64,000 nucleotides of DNA from Chara braunii (GCA_003427395.1 BFEA01000011.1:1949361-2013360); one strand, 5' to 3'; positions 10,765-23,158 are shown, counted from the stretch's first letter. Numbers and translations are program-made. The notes: generated by a model from the sequence alone, not told the origin.

Positions 10765-11180
10765 CAAGCATGTGTTTGAACAAGTCTCATTCACATGCAT
10801 GACTCAACTCTCACATAATGATGTTCTGTTGCATTCTTGGTTGCATTCATGAGCTCCAATCGTGTGTTTGAGCTAGTCTCACCCACATGCATGACTTATC
10901 TCTCACATGATGATATTCCATTGTACTCTTGGTTGTCTTCATGAGCTTCAAACATGTGTTTGCGCAAGTCTCACTCACATGCATGACTCATCTCTCACAT
11001 GGTGGGGTTCCATTGCATTATTGATTACCTTCATGAGCTTCAAGCATATGTTTGAGCAAGTTTCACTCATATGCATGACCCATCTCGCACATGATGATGT
11101 TCCATTGCATTCTTGATTACTTTCATGAGCTTCAAGCATGTGCTTGAGCAAGTCTCACTTACATGCATGACCCATCTCTC
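10765..11180. repeat. ~92-bp tandem array, about 4-5 copies
   Basis: GAGCTTCAA(G/A)CATGTGTTTGAGCAAG blocks recur at about 10851, 10943, 11035 and 11127. A related array reappears at 63130-63330, downstream of family B copy B4. Confidence 0.9.
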
Positions 11181-11184
11181 ACAT

Positions 11185-12955
11185 GATAATACTTCGATTC
11201 ACACTTGGTTGTTCTACTGCTCGCGTACATGTGTTCTCACTACTCACTCCCTCATTTTGTCAAGTTCATGCATTTGGTAGTGTTCCGGTTCACACTTGGC
11301 TGTTCTACTACTCATGTGCATGTGTTTTCGCTAGTTCCACCCTCATTTTGTCGAGTTCGTGCATTTGGTAGTGTTTCGATTCACACTTGACTGTTCTACT
11401 ACTCATGTGCATGCGCTCTCGCTAGTTCCACCCTCACCTTGTCAAATCCATGCATTTGGTAGTGTTCCGATTCATACTTGGTTGTTCCATTACTCATGTG
11501 CATGTGTTCTCATTAGTTATTCCCAATTTGTAAAGCTTGTGCATTTGGTAATGTTGACTGTTCTACTACTAATGTCCATGTGTTCTCGCTACTTCCACCC
11601 TCACCTTGTTAAGTTGCATTTGGCAGTGTTCCGATTCATACTTGGTTGTTCCATTACTCATGTGCATATGTTCTCATTAGTTACTCCCAATTTATCAAGC
11701 TCGTGCATTTGGTAATGTTCCGATTCACACTTGACTGTTCTACTACTCATGTGCATGTGTTCTCGCTAGTTCTACCCTCACCTTATCAAGTTCATGCATT
11801 TGGTAGTGTTCCGATTCATACTTGGTTGTTCCATTACTCATGTGCATGTGTTCTCATTAGTTACTCCCAATTTATCAAGTTCATGCATTTGGTAGTGTTC
11901 CGATTCACATTTGGTTGTTCTACTACTCATGTGCATGTGTTCTCGCTAGTTTCACCCTCTCTTTGTCAACTTCATGCATTTGGTAATGTTCCGATTCTCA
12001 CTTGGCTGTTCTCCTACTCATGTGCATGAGTTCTCGCTAGTTCCACCCCCACTTTGTCAAGTTTATGCATTTGCTAATATTTCGTTTCTCACTTGGTTGT
12101 TGGACTACTCATGTGCATGAGTTCTCGCTAGGTCCATCCTCACTTTGTCAAGTTCATGCATTTAGTAATCTTTCATTTATGACTTGGCAGTTCTACTGCT
12201 CATGTGTATGTGCTCTCGCTAGTCCCACCCTCACTTTGTCAAGTTGGTGCCTTTGGTAATGTTCCAATTCACACTTGGCTGCTCTACTACTCATGTGCAT
12301 GTGTTCTCACAAGTCACACCCTCACTTTGTCAAGATCATATGTCTGGTAACGTTCCGATTCACACTCGGTTGTTGCACTACTCACATACACATGTTCTCA
12401 CTAGTCATACCCTCACTTTATCAAGTTCGTGCCTTTGGTAATGTTCCGATTCACACTTGGTTGTTCCACTACTCATGCGCATGTGTTCTCGCTAGTCCCA
12501 CCCTCACTTTGTCAAGTTCATGTATTTGGTAATGTTCCAATTCACACTTGGCTGTTCCACTACTCACATGCACATGTTCTCACTAGTCACATCCTCACTT
12601 TGTCAAGTTTGTGCCTTTGGTAACGTTCCGATTCACACCTGACTGTTCTACTACTCATGTGCATGTGTTATCGCTAGTCTCACCCTCACTTTGTCAAGTT
12701 CATTCATTTGGTAATGTTCCGATTCACACTTGGCTATTCCATTACTCACATGCATGTGTTCTCGCTAGTCACACCCTCACGTTATCAAGTTCGTGCCTTT
12801 GTTAATGTTCCGATTCACACTTGGTTGTTCCTCTACTCACATGCAAATGTTCTCACTAGTCACATCCTCACTTTGGCAAGTTCGTGCCTTTGGTAATGTT
12901 TCGATTCACACTTGGTTGTTCCACTACTCATGTGCATGGGTTCTCACTAGTCTTG
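11185..12955. repeat. 91-bp satellite array, about 19-20 copies
   Basis: The unit contains TTTGGTAATGTTCCGATTCA, CACTTGGTTGTTC, ACTCATGTGCATGTGTTCTC and CTCACTTTGTCAAG. Copies differ at roughly 5-20% of positions by eye. Because 91 = 3x30+1, every frame is sampled in turn, which explains the many short His/Cys/Leu-rich ORFs; none is a gene. A diverged version fills 63330-64000. Confidence 0.95.
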
Positions 12956-13145
12956 TTCTTGTTTCGCCCATCTCCCATTACTTGGTGCTAGATCGGTCCA
13001 ACCGACTTGACATACATATGGTTGGTAGGACCTCCGTATTATAATCAAACACAACAAGTAGGGGTAGGTGGAATGACTATTTCCTTGCCAAGACTGTTGA
13101 TTGTTGCTGTTGATGAGCACGACAATGTTTATAGCTGCTACTACT
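12956..13145. other. short unique spacer
   Basis: Between two tandem arrays; no gene or motif recognised. Confidence 0.5.
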
Positions 13146-13530
13146 GTGGGATGTGTGACCGACGCTTGGTTGCTACTGCTGTGGGATGGGTGACCGACGC
13201 TTGGCTGCTACTACTGTGAGATGGGTGACCAACGATTGGCTGCAACTGCTGTGAGATCGGTGACCGATGCTTGGCTGCTACTGCTGTGGGATGGGTGACC
13301 GACGCTTGGCTGCTACTGTTGTGGGATGGGTGACCGGCGCTTGGCTGTTATTGCTGTGGGATGGGTGACCGACGCTTGGCTGCTACTGCTGTGGGATGGG
13401 TGACCGACGCTTGGCTGCTACTGCTGTGGGATGAGTGACCGGCGCATGGCTGCTACTGCTGTGGGATGGGTGACCGGCGCTTAGCTGCTACTGCTGTGGG
13501 ATGAGTGACCAACGCTTGGCTGCTACGGCT
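13146..13530. repeat. 35-bp minisatellite, 11 copies
   Basis: Eleven head-to-tail units of exactly 35 bp (385 bases) with no indels: GTGGGATGGGTGACC, GACGCTTGGC, TGCTACTGCT. Variation is confined to a few positions (GACGC/GGCGC, GGG/GAG/TGT). It ends directly before the CT tract. Confidence 0.96.
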
Positions 13531-13560
13531 GAAGGAGGAATTGATTAGGAGTAGGAACTC

Positions 13561-13638
13561 CTCTCTCTCTCTCTCTTTCTCTTCCTCTCTCTCTCTCTCT
13601 CTCTTTCTCTTTCCCCTCTCTCACCTTCTCCCCCTCTT

Positions 13639-13705
<67 letters not shown>

Positions 13706-13706
13706 N

Positions 13707-13766
<60 letters not shown>

Positions 13767-13805
13767 TCTTTCTCCCTCTCTCCCTTTCTTTCTTTCTTTC
13801 TTTCC
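13561..13805. repeat. long (CT)n tract with one N
   Basis: About 240 bases of CT/TTTC repeats. A single undetermined base sits at 13706 in the purest part, consistent with a length ambiguity in assembly. Confidence 0.97.
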
Positions 13806-16686
13806 CTATTCTTTTTTTTCTCACTCTTTGTCCTACCCTCTCCCCTTTCACCACTTGGCATATAACTAACCCTTCCCACTCAGTTGTTACATTGCCAGGG
13901 AAACGAACGGTGAAAAGAATTTGTCCCCACTTGGCGGAGAAAGTAGGCAAGGGGAGGACTGTCGGTCCCTTGCACCGCCAAGAAGAAAGGGAAGAGACGT
14001 TTGAGGAATTGAAAGGAGTCAAGTCCGAAAAAGGGCTAGAGGAAGTTGGTGCTTAAAGCAAGGTCAGTTGACTCAACTATTTCCTCGACTGCATGACTAT
14101 AAGAAGATGATGGATTGATTGAGCAGAGGAAGAAGAATGAAGAAAGGTCAAAGAAGAGGAAAGTTAGGCATGCGGGAATGACTATATGTAGACCCTAATG
14201 GGAGATTGTATCGGTTTTTGCCTGTGTTGGATTGTGCAGGTGAGTAAGCCTTGGGGATGCCTTCAGCGTGACCGGGCCGGGGAAGCCGGGCGGCAAAGGA
14301 AAAGGGGAGGGGGCAAAGGGGCTACGGGCCCTTAGTGTAAAATCGACCCATGAAAGAGACCTTTATGCATGAGATTTGGAGTGTGAATGAAAGAAAGAAG
14401 TGAGACTTTTGCTGATCAGAATGTGAAGTAGCCTGTGCATGCGTATGAAGGCCCCGAAAGGACTAAGGGGCTTGCTCCAATGACGATGGATGGAATGTGA
14501 GAGACACGAATGGTATGTAGAGGCGAGGGGGAAGGCGGCATTTCCGCACCCCAAAGATGCCATAGGACCGTTGTGCTTAGGGAAATGGTGCGCAGCCTAA
14601 GGATGACGCTTAGCCTACGCACAAAAAAAAAGAAACTCTCAAAGAACCCTTGGACTGTCTGCATATTGGAAGAAACATTTGCTTCAGAACACAACCAAGA
14701 ATCAGAAAGTCAGCGCTTGCAGAATGACCAGTGAGACTACCATCCGACGGGAGGGCTGAGCTACATCCCCAATGTCAAAGCTCTCTCGCTCGACGGCCCA
14801 CCCCCATCCATCTCAAAGCACTAGGTGGGGGTGACCCTGAGACGAACGGCCCGCGCCCTGAGCATGAGCGTGGGCGGGCCGAGCCAACTGGGACCCGTAG
14901 TGGGGTCGACCAAGGCTCGAAAGTCTACTGGGGTTTGGCCCTATAAAAATGGTGGAGGTGACAGGCAAGGGGTTAAACTGATCCTTGCGATCCCGAGGGG
15001 GGCGCCCTACTCAAGATCGTGTACACAACTAAAGAGAAGGAAATTAGACTTATGCTTGCTCTTTTCCTGAAAGAATCAGACTTGAGGGTGGCTGGGCGCC
15101 TGGCATGGCCAGGCCTAGAGGTATAACATGCATGTTGCACATTTGATTAGCTTGCTCCTTTGTGGAGTAGCTCTGGCCCCCCTTCCTCCGGTGCGGGTGT
15201 TCGCCAGTCTGGGGAAACTTCGGGAAAGTCGCAGGTCGACCCTTCCTCTTCGTGTGAAAGAAGGGCTCCGATTACCTGGCAAGCGATTGGTACTTCGGCT
15301 TCAACCAGGGTCCAATGAAAATTCCACGGCGGAGTGATCCGTTCGGCTGGGTGCTTTTCTCACTTCTTCTTCTGAGCCCAGCGAGCTCATGCACTATACA
15401 CTTGAAATACTTGAAAGAACCAACATGAACACAAGGGTCATTGAGAAGGAACAATCTCACCCTATGAAAGGACAGACGAAGGAAGACAAAGGGAATGAAG
15501 GGAGTTGCTAGACTCCAAAGAAAACTAGCTCACCTTTGAAGATGCTCACGAGAAGGAACCAGCCACTGTGTATGGACAATAGGGGGAGTGACACACATTG
15601 CCCTGAGATAAAACTGTGAGATTTGGGTAGGTTGCGCGGGATGCATTTTTGGGAAAGACACGTATTCTATGTGTGTCCCACTTGGGACTTGTGATTTGCA
15701 TGAGGGGAATTGAGTGTCCCGCCTTTCGGAAGGAAATGATGAGTTTGCACCAGTTGGTGCGGGATTGTGAAACGTCGTTTCTATCGTAGTGCCGCCGGGT
15801 CTCATATGAAGAGGTCGGACCACCGAGCTGTCGGACAGGAGTTAGTCTCGCCGGTTGATTAGTAGCACTCTCTCCTGGCAGACCGAGCATGACTCGACAC
15901 ATTGCCCAGGAGGGATGTGAACGTCTCCTCAAGCGGGGTTTTAGCTTGTCGGCTGCCGGAGGGGGACCATTGCGTGTGAGGCAAAGAGGGGGCCTCAAAG
16001 ACGATTAGTAGCTTCTTGTAGTACGGTTTAGGAAAGGCTGATTCTTATCGGACCGATGGAAGTGAATGCCCGGAGGACTGACTTTTGCTCCTAGCGGGTT
16101 GCGCGGGGTGATTCCCGACACCAACGGGGTTGGCAAGGGCGACAAAACGGGATGAGGTATTTTGAGCGAATAAAGAGGGGTAACACCTTGTGCTGGAGCC
16201 TGGGTACCGCGCTCGCGATGGTTGAGTTGCATTTGACGTATGAGATAAAACTCTACCGAAAGTACCAGCAGAGAGACCACATTGGGAAAAGACCGGTGAT
16301 GAGATGACCGTGGCTTGTATGTAAGATTGCCTGAGTTTTCGTATTTTGCATCCCCCTCTATAAAGATGATTGCGATCTGAGTTGTTGGGCAGACTATGAT
16401 TCTAGTCTATTCTCACCCCCTGCCTAAGACCGCACGACTGAGTGAAGATCATGAGACAAAGAGATAAAGGTCAGTTTGAAAGGAACCAAAAAAATAAGCT
16501 TGGGTGAAAAGGGCCGACTTGGGGAGGGTATCAGAAGGGAGTTAAGATTTGAGAATTGGGGAGGTAAACTAGGCTAGACCTTGACGAGGGGTCTGAAATA
16601 TTCTCATCCAGGATTTAGGTTGATCGGACCCGAGAACGGGGGGCGATGTTTGGCTGTAAAAAACAGAGTCGAGTGTTGGAACCAAG
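13806..16686. other. 2.9 kb without a supportable gene
   Basis: Both strands carry only short ORFs without recognisable domains; the longest is 150 codons on the minus strand at 15546-15998. TATA-like strings occur at 14942 (TATAAAAAT) and 16359 (TATAAAG) but no convincing downstream coding start is tied to them. If the gag-pol at 19585-34074 has a 5' LTR it could lie here, but I found no matching block after 34074. Confidence 0.4.
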
Positions 16687-17139
16687 ATGGCGCGGTGGCT
16701 GTCACCCCCAAGCTATTCCAGCGGACCGGAAATACCAATAGATGTTAAGGACGGGGTGTCCGTCGTTTTGCTAGAAGAAGGAACCTGGACGGATTTAGAT
16801 CCGGTGTATCAAACCATGATGTTGGGCGACGGGGACGCCTTCCTTTGGATAGAAACGTTGTGGACTAAGGTCAGCCTAACCGGGCTAACGCCAAGCTTGA
16901 CAGATTTGGAATTTCGGGGGACTGTGGAAGCCGGGGGCTGGATCTACTTGTCCAAGGAAGGGGAAAATGCAATGGTGATAGACTTGGTGCTAGGGATAAT
17001 CTCGTGCCAATTATTTAGGCGGGCAGAGCGGGAAGTAGTGTGGGTTGCGTGTCAGCGAGCGGAAATGGAATTGGAAAAGATAGATGTGGTGTTTGTTCCG
17101 AGTTCCGTCCATTGGAAGGGAAATGGGCAAAGGAACTGA
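16687..17139 (+). CDS. unrecognised ORF, module A of a tandem trio
   Basis: The ATG at 16687 opens 150 codons. Residues about 45-110 share a pattern with modules B and C downstream: LGDGDAFLWIETLW, then LTDLEFRGTV, a (V/I)YLS segment, then a FRRAER helix-like segment. No catalytic motif, signal peptide or membrane segment is visible. Its C-terminal part is shorter than C, ending after IDVVFVPSSVHWKGNGQRN, so it is probably truncated. A string from this end (GTTCCGAGTTCCGTCCATTG) is repeated at 17176, suggesting a local duplication broke it. It lies upstream of, and on the same strand as, the Ty3-type gag. It may be an extra element gene or captured host sequence; function unknown. Confidence 0.45.
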   Translation: MARWLSPPSYSSGPEIPIDVKDGVSVVLLEEGTWTDLDPVYQTMMLGDGDAFLWIETLWTKVSLTGLTPSLTDLEFRGTVEAGGWIYLSKEGENAMVIDLVLGIISCQLFRRAEREVVWVACQRAEMELEKIDVVFVPSSVHWKGNGQRN

Positions 17140-17462
17140 CTGATATACTAAACTCCCTCAGCACGGACGAGATGTTGTTCCGAGTTCCGTCCATTGGAAG
17201 ATAATTTATAGGAATATGGCGATAAAAGAAATGTTTGTGGACGGATTGAAAGATCTATGGTACGAGGAGGAGGACGATCTTACTGATGAAGACGACGATG
17301 AAGACGACGATGAAGACTGAGACTTTTGAGGAAAGGGTTCGCAGCGCAGAAATGAAAAGGGTGGTCGGTGTTGTGCAGGGTGCCAACATGACTATGGAAC
17401 AACGCTTAAACAACCGGATATCTAGGGGATGAGAGCCAAGACAGTCCGAGGGAGGAGTAGAG

Positions 17463-18134
17463 ATGACCCTACCAACAAGAAACAAATGGAGAGGAGCGAC
17501 TTGTGACTGGGTAAGGGAAGCAATCGCGCCAAAACTATCTTTCCTATGGATAGAAAGAGTACGGAACCCGTTGAGGGAGGAAGACGGATGGGACGATATA
17601 GCTGAGGGAAATGTAGAAGCCCTCGGGACAGTCTACTTATCAAGAAGGGGGTGACATCTTTTCTGCGTAACGTTGGCGTCTGGGCAAAACCCAATATGGA
17701 TCTTAGGAGGGACCGAGCGACGAACTCATAATATGGGCTACGAATTCGCCAACAAAGGGTGGGATGAGGTCAGCAGTAGCGATGCAATAGAAGGATGAGA
17801 GGAATTGAGGTTGCCGTACCAGATAGTTCAGGCCTGGGTGCCACGCTTTGTAGCAGACTGGTTTGGAGGATACGAACACATCCTCGCAGTGACAAAAACT
17901 TTAGACGAAGTAAACCTGGACTTTTCATGGTTAGTCGACGCTTACAACAAGATCTTGTTGGAGATGGGACCGTTCCACGGAGATAGGACAGAAGAGGCCG
18001 TCGACATCCTGAAAGTTTTTAAGGAAGACCGACTCGAGATGGACGACGGGGCTAAGGATGCGATACTTCGCCGGGAGGTGGTAGCGACCCCCTCATATGT
18101 AGGGGATGTGTTCCTATTGTTCGAAGCACTTTGA
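17463..18134 (+). pseudogene. unrecognised ORF, module B of a tandem trio, two in-frame stops
   Basis: The ATG at 17463 reads MTLPTRNKWRG, similar to the start of module C. The AFLWIE-like segment appears as LSFLWIERV and is followed by EALGTVYLS. The frame meets TGA after YLSRRG (17652-17654), stays in phase through a TGA near 17798, and continues to 18134 with a well-formed C-terminal half: WVPRFVADWF, LDFSWLVDAYNKIL, GPFHGDRTEEAVDIL. That half aligns with module C (RVPRFMIDLVF, LTWIHHF, RPFWGNRAREILEL). The two halves are in the same frame, so the gene was inactivated mainly by stop substitutions. Confidence 0.5.
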
Positions 18135-18333
18135 ATATAGGCGAAAGATTAACACATAGGCAGGGGTAAGAAGGCAGGAGGATAGCTAGGAATGTCCAGG
18201 AAAGCGGATTACTTAAGAGGAATTCACTTTCTGTCTGAACCGTGCCGGACCGACAATGGCGATGAGCTTCACTCGAACGTCGCGATGACCCACGCACCCT
18301 CTACCGCCTATGGAAAGCAGTAACGGATGAGAG

Positions 18334-18954
18334 GTGTCACTCCCAGTGAGTTACGAGGTCCGAGGAATTGACACGGAATGGAGAGTTGTGACCTTGGGGA
18401 GGGGCCAAGCGTTCATGATGGTGGAATGCCTATGGAGCGGCATGAGGTTCAATAGGGGGCCAAGAAACGACTTATACACTGACCTGAGGGTGACCGGGAC
18501 CGTGTACCTACCTGAGATTGGATGACACATGCAAGGAACCGAGATGGCACTAGGGTATGGGCTGCTGCCAATCTTCCGGAGGGCAGCCAGGGCATTAAAC
18601 CGGATAGGCCTGGAAGTTCGAGGGAAAAGAAATATGGGGCTAAGGACCCGGGTGGAAGTAGGAGGATGGCGAGAGTTTAGAGCTCCAATGGCAGGGTTGC
18701 AGTGCCGAGTGCCCCGCTTCATGATAGATTTGGTATTTAGCAGGCTCTCGAGGGCAAGGGAACTGGTGAACTCGACCCTAACATGGATTCACCATTTCCA
18801 GCCACATACGACAAAATTGTTTTACGATGTGTCGGTAAGACACAGACCGTTTTGGGGAAATCGGGCCCGTGAAATACTAGAACTCATCGAGATCCTGATA
18901 TTTGTGGCACCACTCTTGACTTTTAAAGAATATGAGCTGATAATTATCCAATAA
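18334..18954 (+). pseudogene. unrecognised ORF, module C of a tandem trio, one in-frame stop
   Basis: About 206 codons in one frame, interrupted once by TGA at 18523-18525. The first half has SLPVSYEVRG, GQAFMMVECLW and VTGTVYLPE; the second has FRRAARALNRIGLEV, RVPRFMIDLVFSRLSRAREL and a hydrophobic C-terminus (ILIFVAPLLTF). No upstream in-frame ATG is obvious; the open frame begins at a GTG codon. The match to A and B is clear in order and spacing although identity is low. It is the most complete of the three and the best query for a homology search. Confidence 0.5.
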
Positions 18955-19584
18955 ATAGGAATGGGGGGAAACTACCTTACGGGGGTGCTAGCCTATTCGA
19001 AGAACCTGACGAATAAGACGGGCTTGAGGAACTGGTGTGAGAAAAATGTCGGGGAAGGTGGCAAAGGTGAACTCTAGCTATGAGGTGATATAGACAAAAG
19101 CAAGAATAACGATCTGCGGGGGGGGGAAGTGGCTGGAGTCCTACGCCATCTAAGGGTGTGCAACTAAGGGACTAGGATGACCACTACTACCAAGGACGTC
19201 AGGGGTATCCATAGGCTGGGAAGGCAAAAGGTCATCTTCGAAAGGAGGACCCCACCTGACACGGACAGGCCGCCTTAGAACCGAGGCACGGTGGTGACAA
19301 AACACCGAAACTCGGCAACAGGCTCTCCGACAGGAAAGGCAAGCGGTGCCCCGCAAAATGAAGACGGACATACCTGCTACCCCCACTATAAAACAAAAAA
19401 TATTGAAATGACAAAGGTGGGAGACTGTAGCAAACCTTAGGGTCTGGAAATTTGGAAAGTTGTGAACAACTGACCATTTCGAAAAAAAAAATTCCTATGT
19501 GCAGGACTAGAAAAGGATGGCGACAGAAGACGAAGCAAGGGGAGTCAGAGCACAGAGAAGGATATAGAGCAGAACGAGGGGTCT
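18955..19584. other. spacer before gag, with TATA-like site
   Basis: TATAAAAC at 19387-19394 lies about 130 bases before an ATG at 19517 (MATEDEARG, soon stopped) and about 200 before the gag frame at 19585. A G-run is at about 19120-19127. No other feature. Confidence 0.35.
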
Positions 19585-21302
19585 GTGAGGGACCGAGAAT
19601 CAGCAAATCCAGAAGGTACTAAGGAAGGAAGGAAGGAAGTGACAACCGGGGAAAACTCGGGAAAAACTGGAGGGAGCAAACGAGGAACTCCTGAAACTAA
19701 GGGGGATAAGAATAAAGGCAGTCCGACGCCACGGGCATCTGAGGGCACGTCGTCAAAAAAGGTAAGGCTAACGGACACCCGTAAGAAGCTAGCCGAGATA
19801 GAAAGGTGAATGGCGGAGTATATGACAAAACTCCTAGAGGAGATGATGAACGAAGGCGAGGGGGACTTCGTCGGAGAAGGGCTGAATGAAGATCAAGGAA
19901 CAAACCAGGGGCGGGGGAGCCAAGAAGAGACTATAAAGAGGAGAAAGGATAGGACTGGGGAGCGTAGGGAGACGTCAACCAAGAAAGGTAAAGAGAGAAA
20001 CGGAGTTTCCAGGGGCGGAGGCAGAGAAGGCTACCAACCCGTCGGCCATAGACAACGGGGCAAGCCGACCAGCGGTTTCACCCATAATCGCAAGAGGATG
20101 CGAAGGGCTTTGGAGCTTGAGAGAAAGGGTGCTAGGCTGGTTCGACCCGGAAGGGAAGACAAAGCCTGGAGAAAGGACCAGAACCGGTAAGGAAGAACAA
20201 GGCTCTGGTAGCCCCGATGGAATCGGAGGTACCGAGGGAGGGCTTAAGAAAATGGTGTCTTCCTTCACACGGGCACTAAATAAAAATCAGGGATACTTGG
20301 CCGACGCTAAAAAGAAGCTGACATTCGACGGGGCTAATATCACAAAATTCTTGATAGATTACAAAAATTTGGCAGCACTACTGAGGTGGAGCGAGGAAGA
20401 AAAGATGAAGCACTTAGGACAGCATGTGTCGTTGAACCTAAGGAGGGACATGATGGCCACTGTCACGACCAACGGATCCTGGGAGGAAGTCCGGGATGTA
20501 ATGATGCGGAAATATCTGGCGGCCGAGAAAATGGCTACGGAGACAGAGCTGACTGCGGTGCAAAGAAAGAACTTTGCAACATATAACGATTCCCTGAGGG
20601 AATTCACCCTCGTAGCGTTGCGGATCCCAGGGGTAACCGACCGTATAATGAGCAAGTACTTCCTTAGACAGTTCATAGAGTTTAATAAAGACAAGATCCT
20701 ATCGACATACCAACAAACCACGAAATTTCTGAACACAAGAGACATCGACTTTAGCACCATAACGGACATCACATGGAAGATGGTCGTAACTGACTCATTG
20801 GCTCTGCTGAAGGAAGGAGAGGTTATAGACCTAACCGGTAAAACAAACGACAAGGTAAAGAGAGGGATAAAAAGTTTGCATGAGCGTGTCCATGGGGTAG
20901 ACGGAAAAATCGAAAGGGTAGAAAACGCATTAATGGTAATGCAAGCCCAAGTGACGCAAACCCAGACGGCTCGACCGCCCCTACCACCACAAGAAGTTGT
21001 GGCCCCGGCGGGAATAGCTAACCGAGGGTTCAATAGAAGAGACCCAACCAATGAGCAATACAAGTACTGCACGTTGGCCGGATATTTCGTGCAAGCGTGT
21101 CCAAGACTCAACCACGATATCATGCACAAGAGGTGCTCCAATACGTTACGTGGAGAGATCATAGACCCCCGAGGAGAGAAAGTGAATTGGAACTCCCCGG
21201 GAGGGATGCGCCGGGTCGTAATCGCACTTTATAACCTCGACGTCGCCACAGTAGAGGCCGAGCCCATGGCGGAGCTCGCCTGGGAACAGGCGCGAGAACG
21301 TG
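19585..21302 (+). pseudogene. gag: Ty3/Gypsy-type Gag, degenerate
   Basis: Structural capsid-like protein of an LTR retrotransposon. The N-terminal part (19585-20190) is Gly/Lys/Glu-rich and contains a short helical segment (KKVRLTDTRKKLAEIER), then TGA at 19807-19809 with the frame continuing. Within 20117-20190 the reading frame shifts to the long frame (20117-21445). The capsid-like region is at about 20250-20870, with FTRALNKNQGYLADAKKKL, LTFDGANITKFLIDYK and a YLAAEKMATETEL helix. It is followed by a coiled-coil stretch (SLHERVHGVDGKIERVENAL). A zinc-knuckle position is recognisable at about 21066-21105 (CTLAGYFVQACPRL) but lacks the second Cys and the His and is shortened, so it is probably non-functional. 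Recognisable sequence stops at about 21300, where the foreign block begins. Residual frame after 21303 is fortuitous. Confidence 0.72.
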
Positions 21303-22627
21303 GTGTCGGAGGGCGCGGTGTCCCGACCCTCCTCTATGTACCAGGCTCCTGCTTAGTGCCCGCTCCTCGTTCAGACGCCCGCGGCTCGCCGGGTAGTTCC
21401 CGAGTCCCCGTGACTCTCCTGGGAAACTTGAGTAGTAATCTGTAATGGACCGGTCCAGTTGGTGCTTGCCCTCAGCAAAAGGGTGCGCCACTTGACTTTC
21501 CATTGGTCCACGCAGGCTCGGCGCCCTGCTATACAACAGAGCACTACCGGCCTGAGGCCGTGGTAGCCGTCGGGCTCGCTCAGGGATGCGGAAGTTAATA
21601 GGCCGGCGCAGTCTTTTGTACTGCGTGCCAAGTCCCCCTTTTGTCAGGTTATGGGATGCTTGGATAGGTGGCCGTTGTCAGAGAAAAGGGGGCTAAGCGA
21701 AGAAAACAAGAAAAAGTAAAAAGGAGTGAAAAGAAAGCAAGAGGCCTAATCTGCACGACCGAACTGTCAGCCTTAATTTGGGGAAATTTTATGGCCTCTA
21801 GTCCCTCTATCGTTACATTTTCGCTTTTTTCCTTATTATTACTATTATCAATGTTTAATTTTCCTTTTCATACGATTCGTCATACTCGGCTTTCATTTTG
21901 GCCTGTCGTCCCAAGGTGCCTGCGGGTCAACTTCGAAATGTGATCGTCGTTAGATGGATCATACTAGTTCAACTCTTCGTTGTTTCCATGCGCCAGGTCT
22001 GTTCGACTGGGCTTCGTGCGATAGGACCCCAAAAGAGGGGCGACCCGCGGCCGCATCAGTAGGAGGCTTATCACCCCCGTGGAAGGTCATAAGCCCCCTC
22101 CTTGCCATCGGACACGGGTACCCGATAGAAGCAGGCAAATAACGCGTTTTGAAGAGAGAGAGGCGACTATCGGTATCCCGTTATGGGACCAATTTTTGGA
22201 TTATGGTCACACTACGAAGATTAGCAACTGGCAAGTAGCGTAGTGAGTTCTGCCTGTGGTTCGACCGTTGAGTTTCGGTCTCTCGTCTTTTCTTTTATTA
22301 TTTAGTTTTATTTTGATCTATTATTTTGGGGTGTTATAAATGGTAATGTGAGGAATTAAAAAAAAGAATATCAACTCGAATTCTTTATTCAGAACGCGGA
22401 GGCATGGTGAGTGGTGGTCCTATATATGAAGAAGGATGGACAAGTTATTTAGCTATGGGCTTTTCAAAGAGGGTCGGACACGCTCCCCACTTTTCTGAGA
22501 GTCGGGACACTACTTGCGACAGGCTGCTCGGTGGCGTCCTGCCTGCAACTTGAGCCTCCAGTGGAAGTAGTGCGCTATTTTAGGCTAGCTGTCTGGTGCT
22601 CTCGTGCTATTTGGTGAAGTTTCGACT

Positions 22628-23158
22628 ATGGCGCGGTGCAGTGGGCTACACGGCTATAGGCCCAAATACCTCCAGTTCATCTGGAGGTGCGAGCAAATGT
22701 CGGGCGAGGGACCTACTGTAACGACTATCTTAGACTATAGCTACTGCGATGAAGAGGTAAGACTGAAGGTTAATGTTGAAGGGGGAAAAGAGAGAGAAAT
22801 GAGGGCGGATCGGAGACTGCAGCTGGCGATTACAAAGACCAGGGACAGGGCCGAAAGGAGGTGCAGACGGGACGGGGTCACGGATGTGATCAAGGTGACC
22901 ATCTCGTACTTGGAGGTGGAAACCTCCACGGACACGGTGGAGCGCGAACAACAACACCTGGATTGTGATTCAGAGGCGGAGAGTGAGGCTAGTGACCGAG
23001 AAACCGATCTCCAATCCTGTAACAGGCCGGACCAGGTTCGCAGGAATCACCCTCAGACGCGACCTGTGGAAGGCGGACCCGAGGCCAGCTCGCGACAACA
23101 GAGGCCCAGAGGCCGCGAGACAGTTGAAATGAAGGTAAAGGGGGAGAGACACGTGTAA
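22628..23158 (+). CDS. unrecognised 176-aa ORF
   Basis: The ATG at 22628 opens a frame that is acidic/basic and non-repetitive. An N-terminal half has mixed alternating segments (EEVRLKVNVEGGKEREM, VTDVIKVTISYLEVE) that could be beta-strands around an Arg-rich helix (LAITKTRDRAERRCRR). The C-terminal half is hydrophilic and probably disordered (DSEAESEASDRETD, then Arg/Gln/Pro-rich). No known domain, signal peptide or membrane segment. It is the longest ORF of the foreign block and could be the block's own gene or a first exon. Codon composition looks like the gag frame rather than random AT-rich sequence. Confidence 0.4.
   Translation: MARCSGLHGYRPKYLQFIWRCEQMSGEGPTVTTILDYSYCDEEVRLKVNVEGGKEREMRADRRLQLAITKTRDRAERRCRRDGVTDVIKVTISYLEVETSTDTVEREQQHLDCDSEAESEASDRETDLQSCNRPDQVRRNHPQTRPVEGGPEASSRQQRPRGRETVEMKVKGERHV

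Noticed and set aside
15546-15998. 150-aa minus-strand ORF
   Set aside because: No recognisable motif, GC-moderate region, several overlapping ORFs of similar length; not separable from chance.
20359-21162. 267-aa minus-strand ORF
   Set aside because: Shadow of the gag frame on the opposite strand; the + strand product has Gag features.
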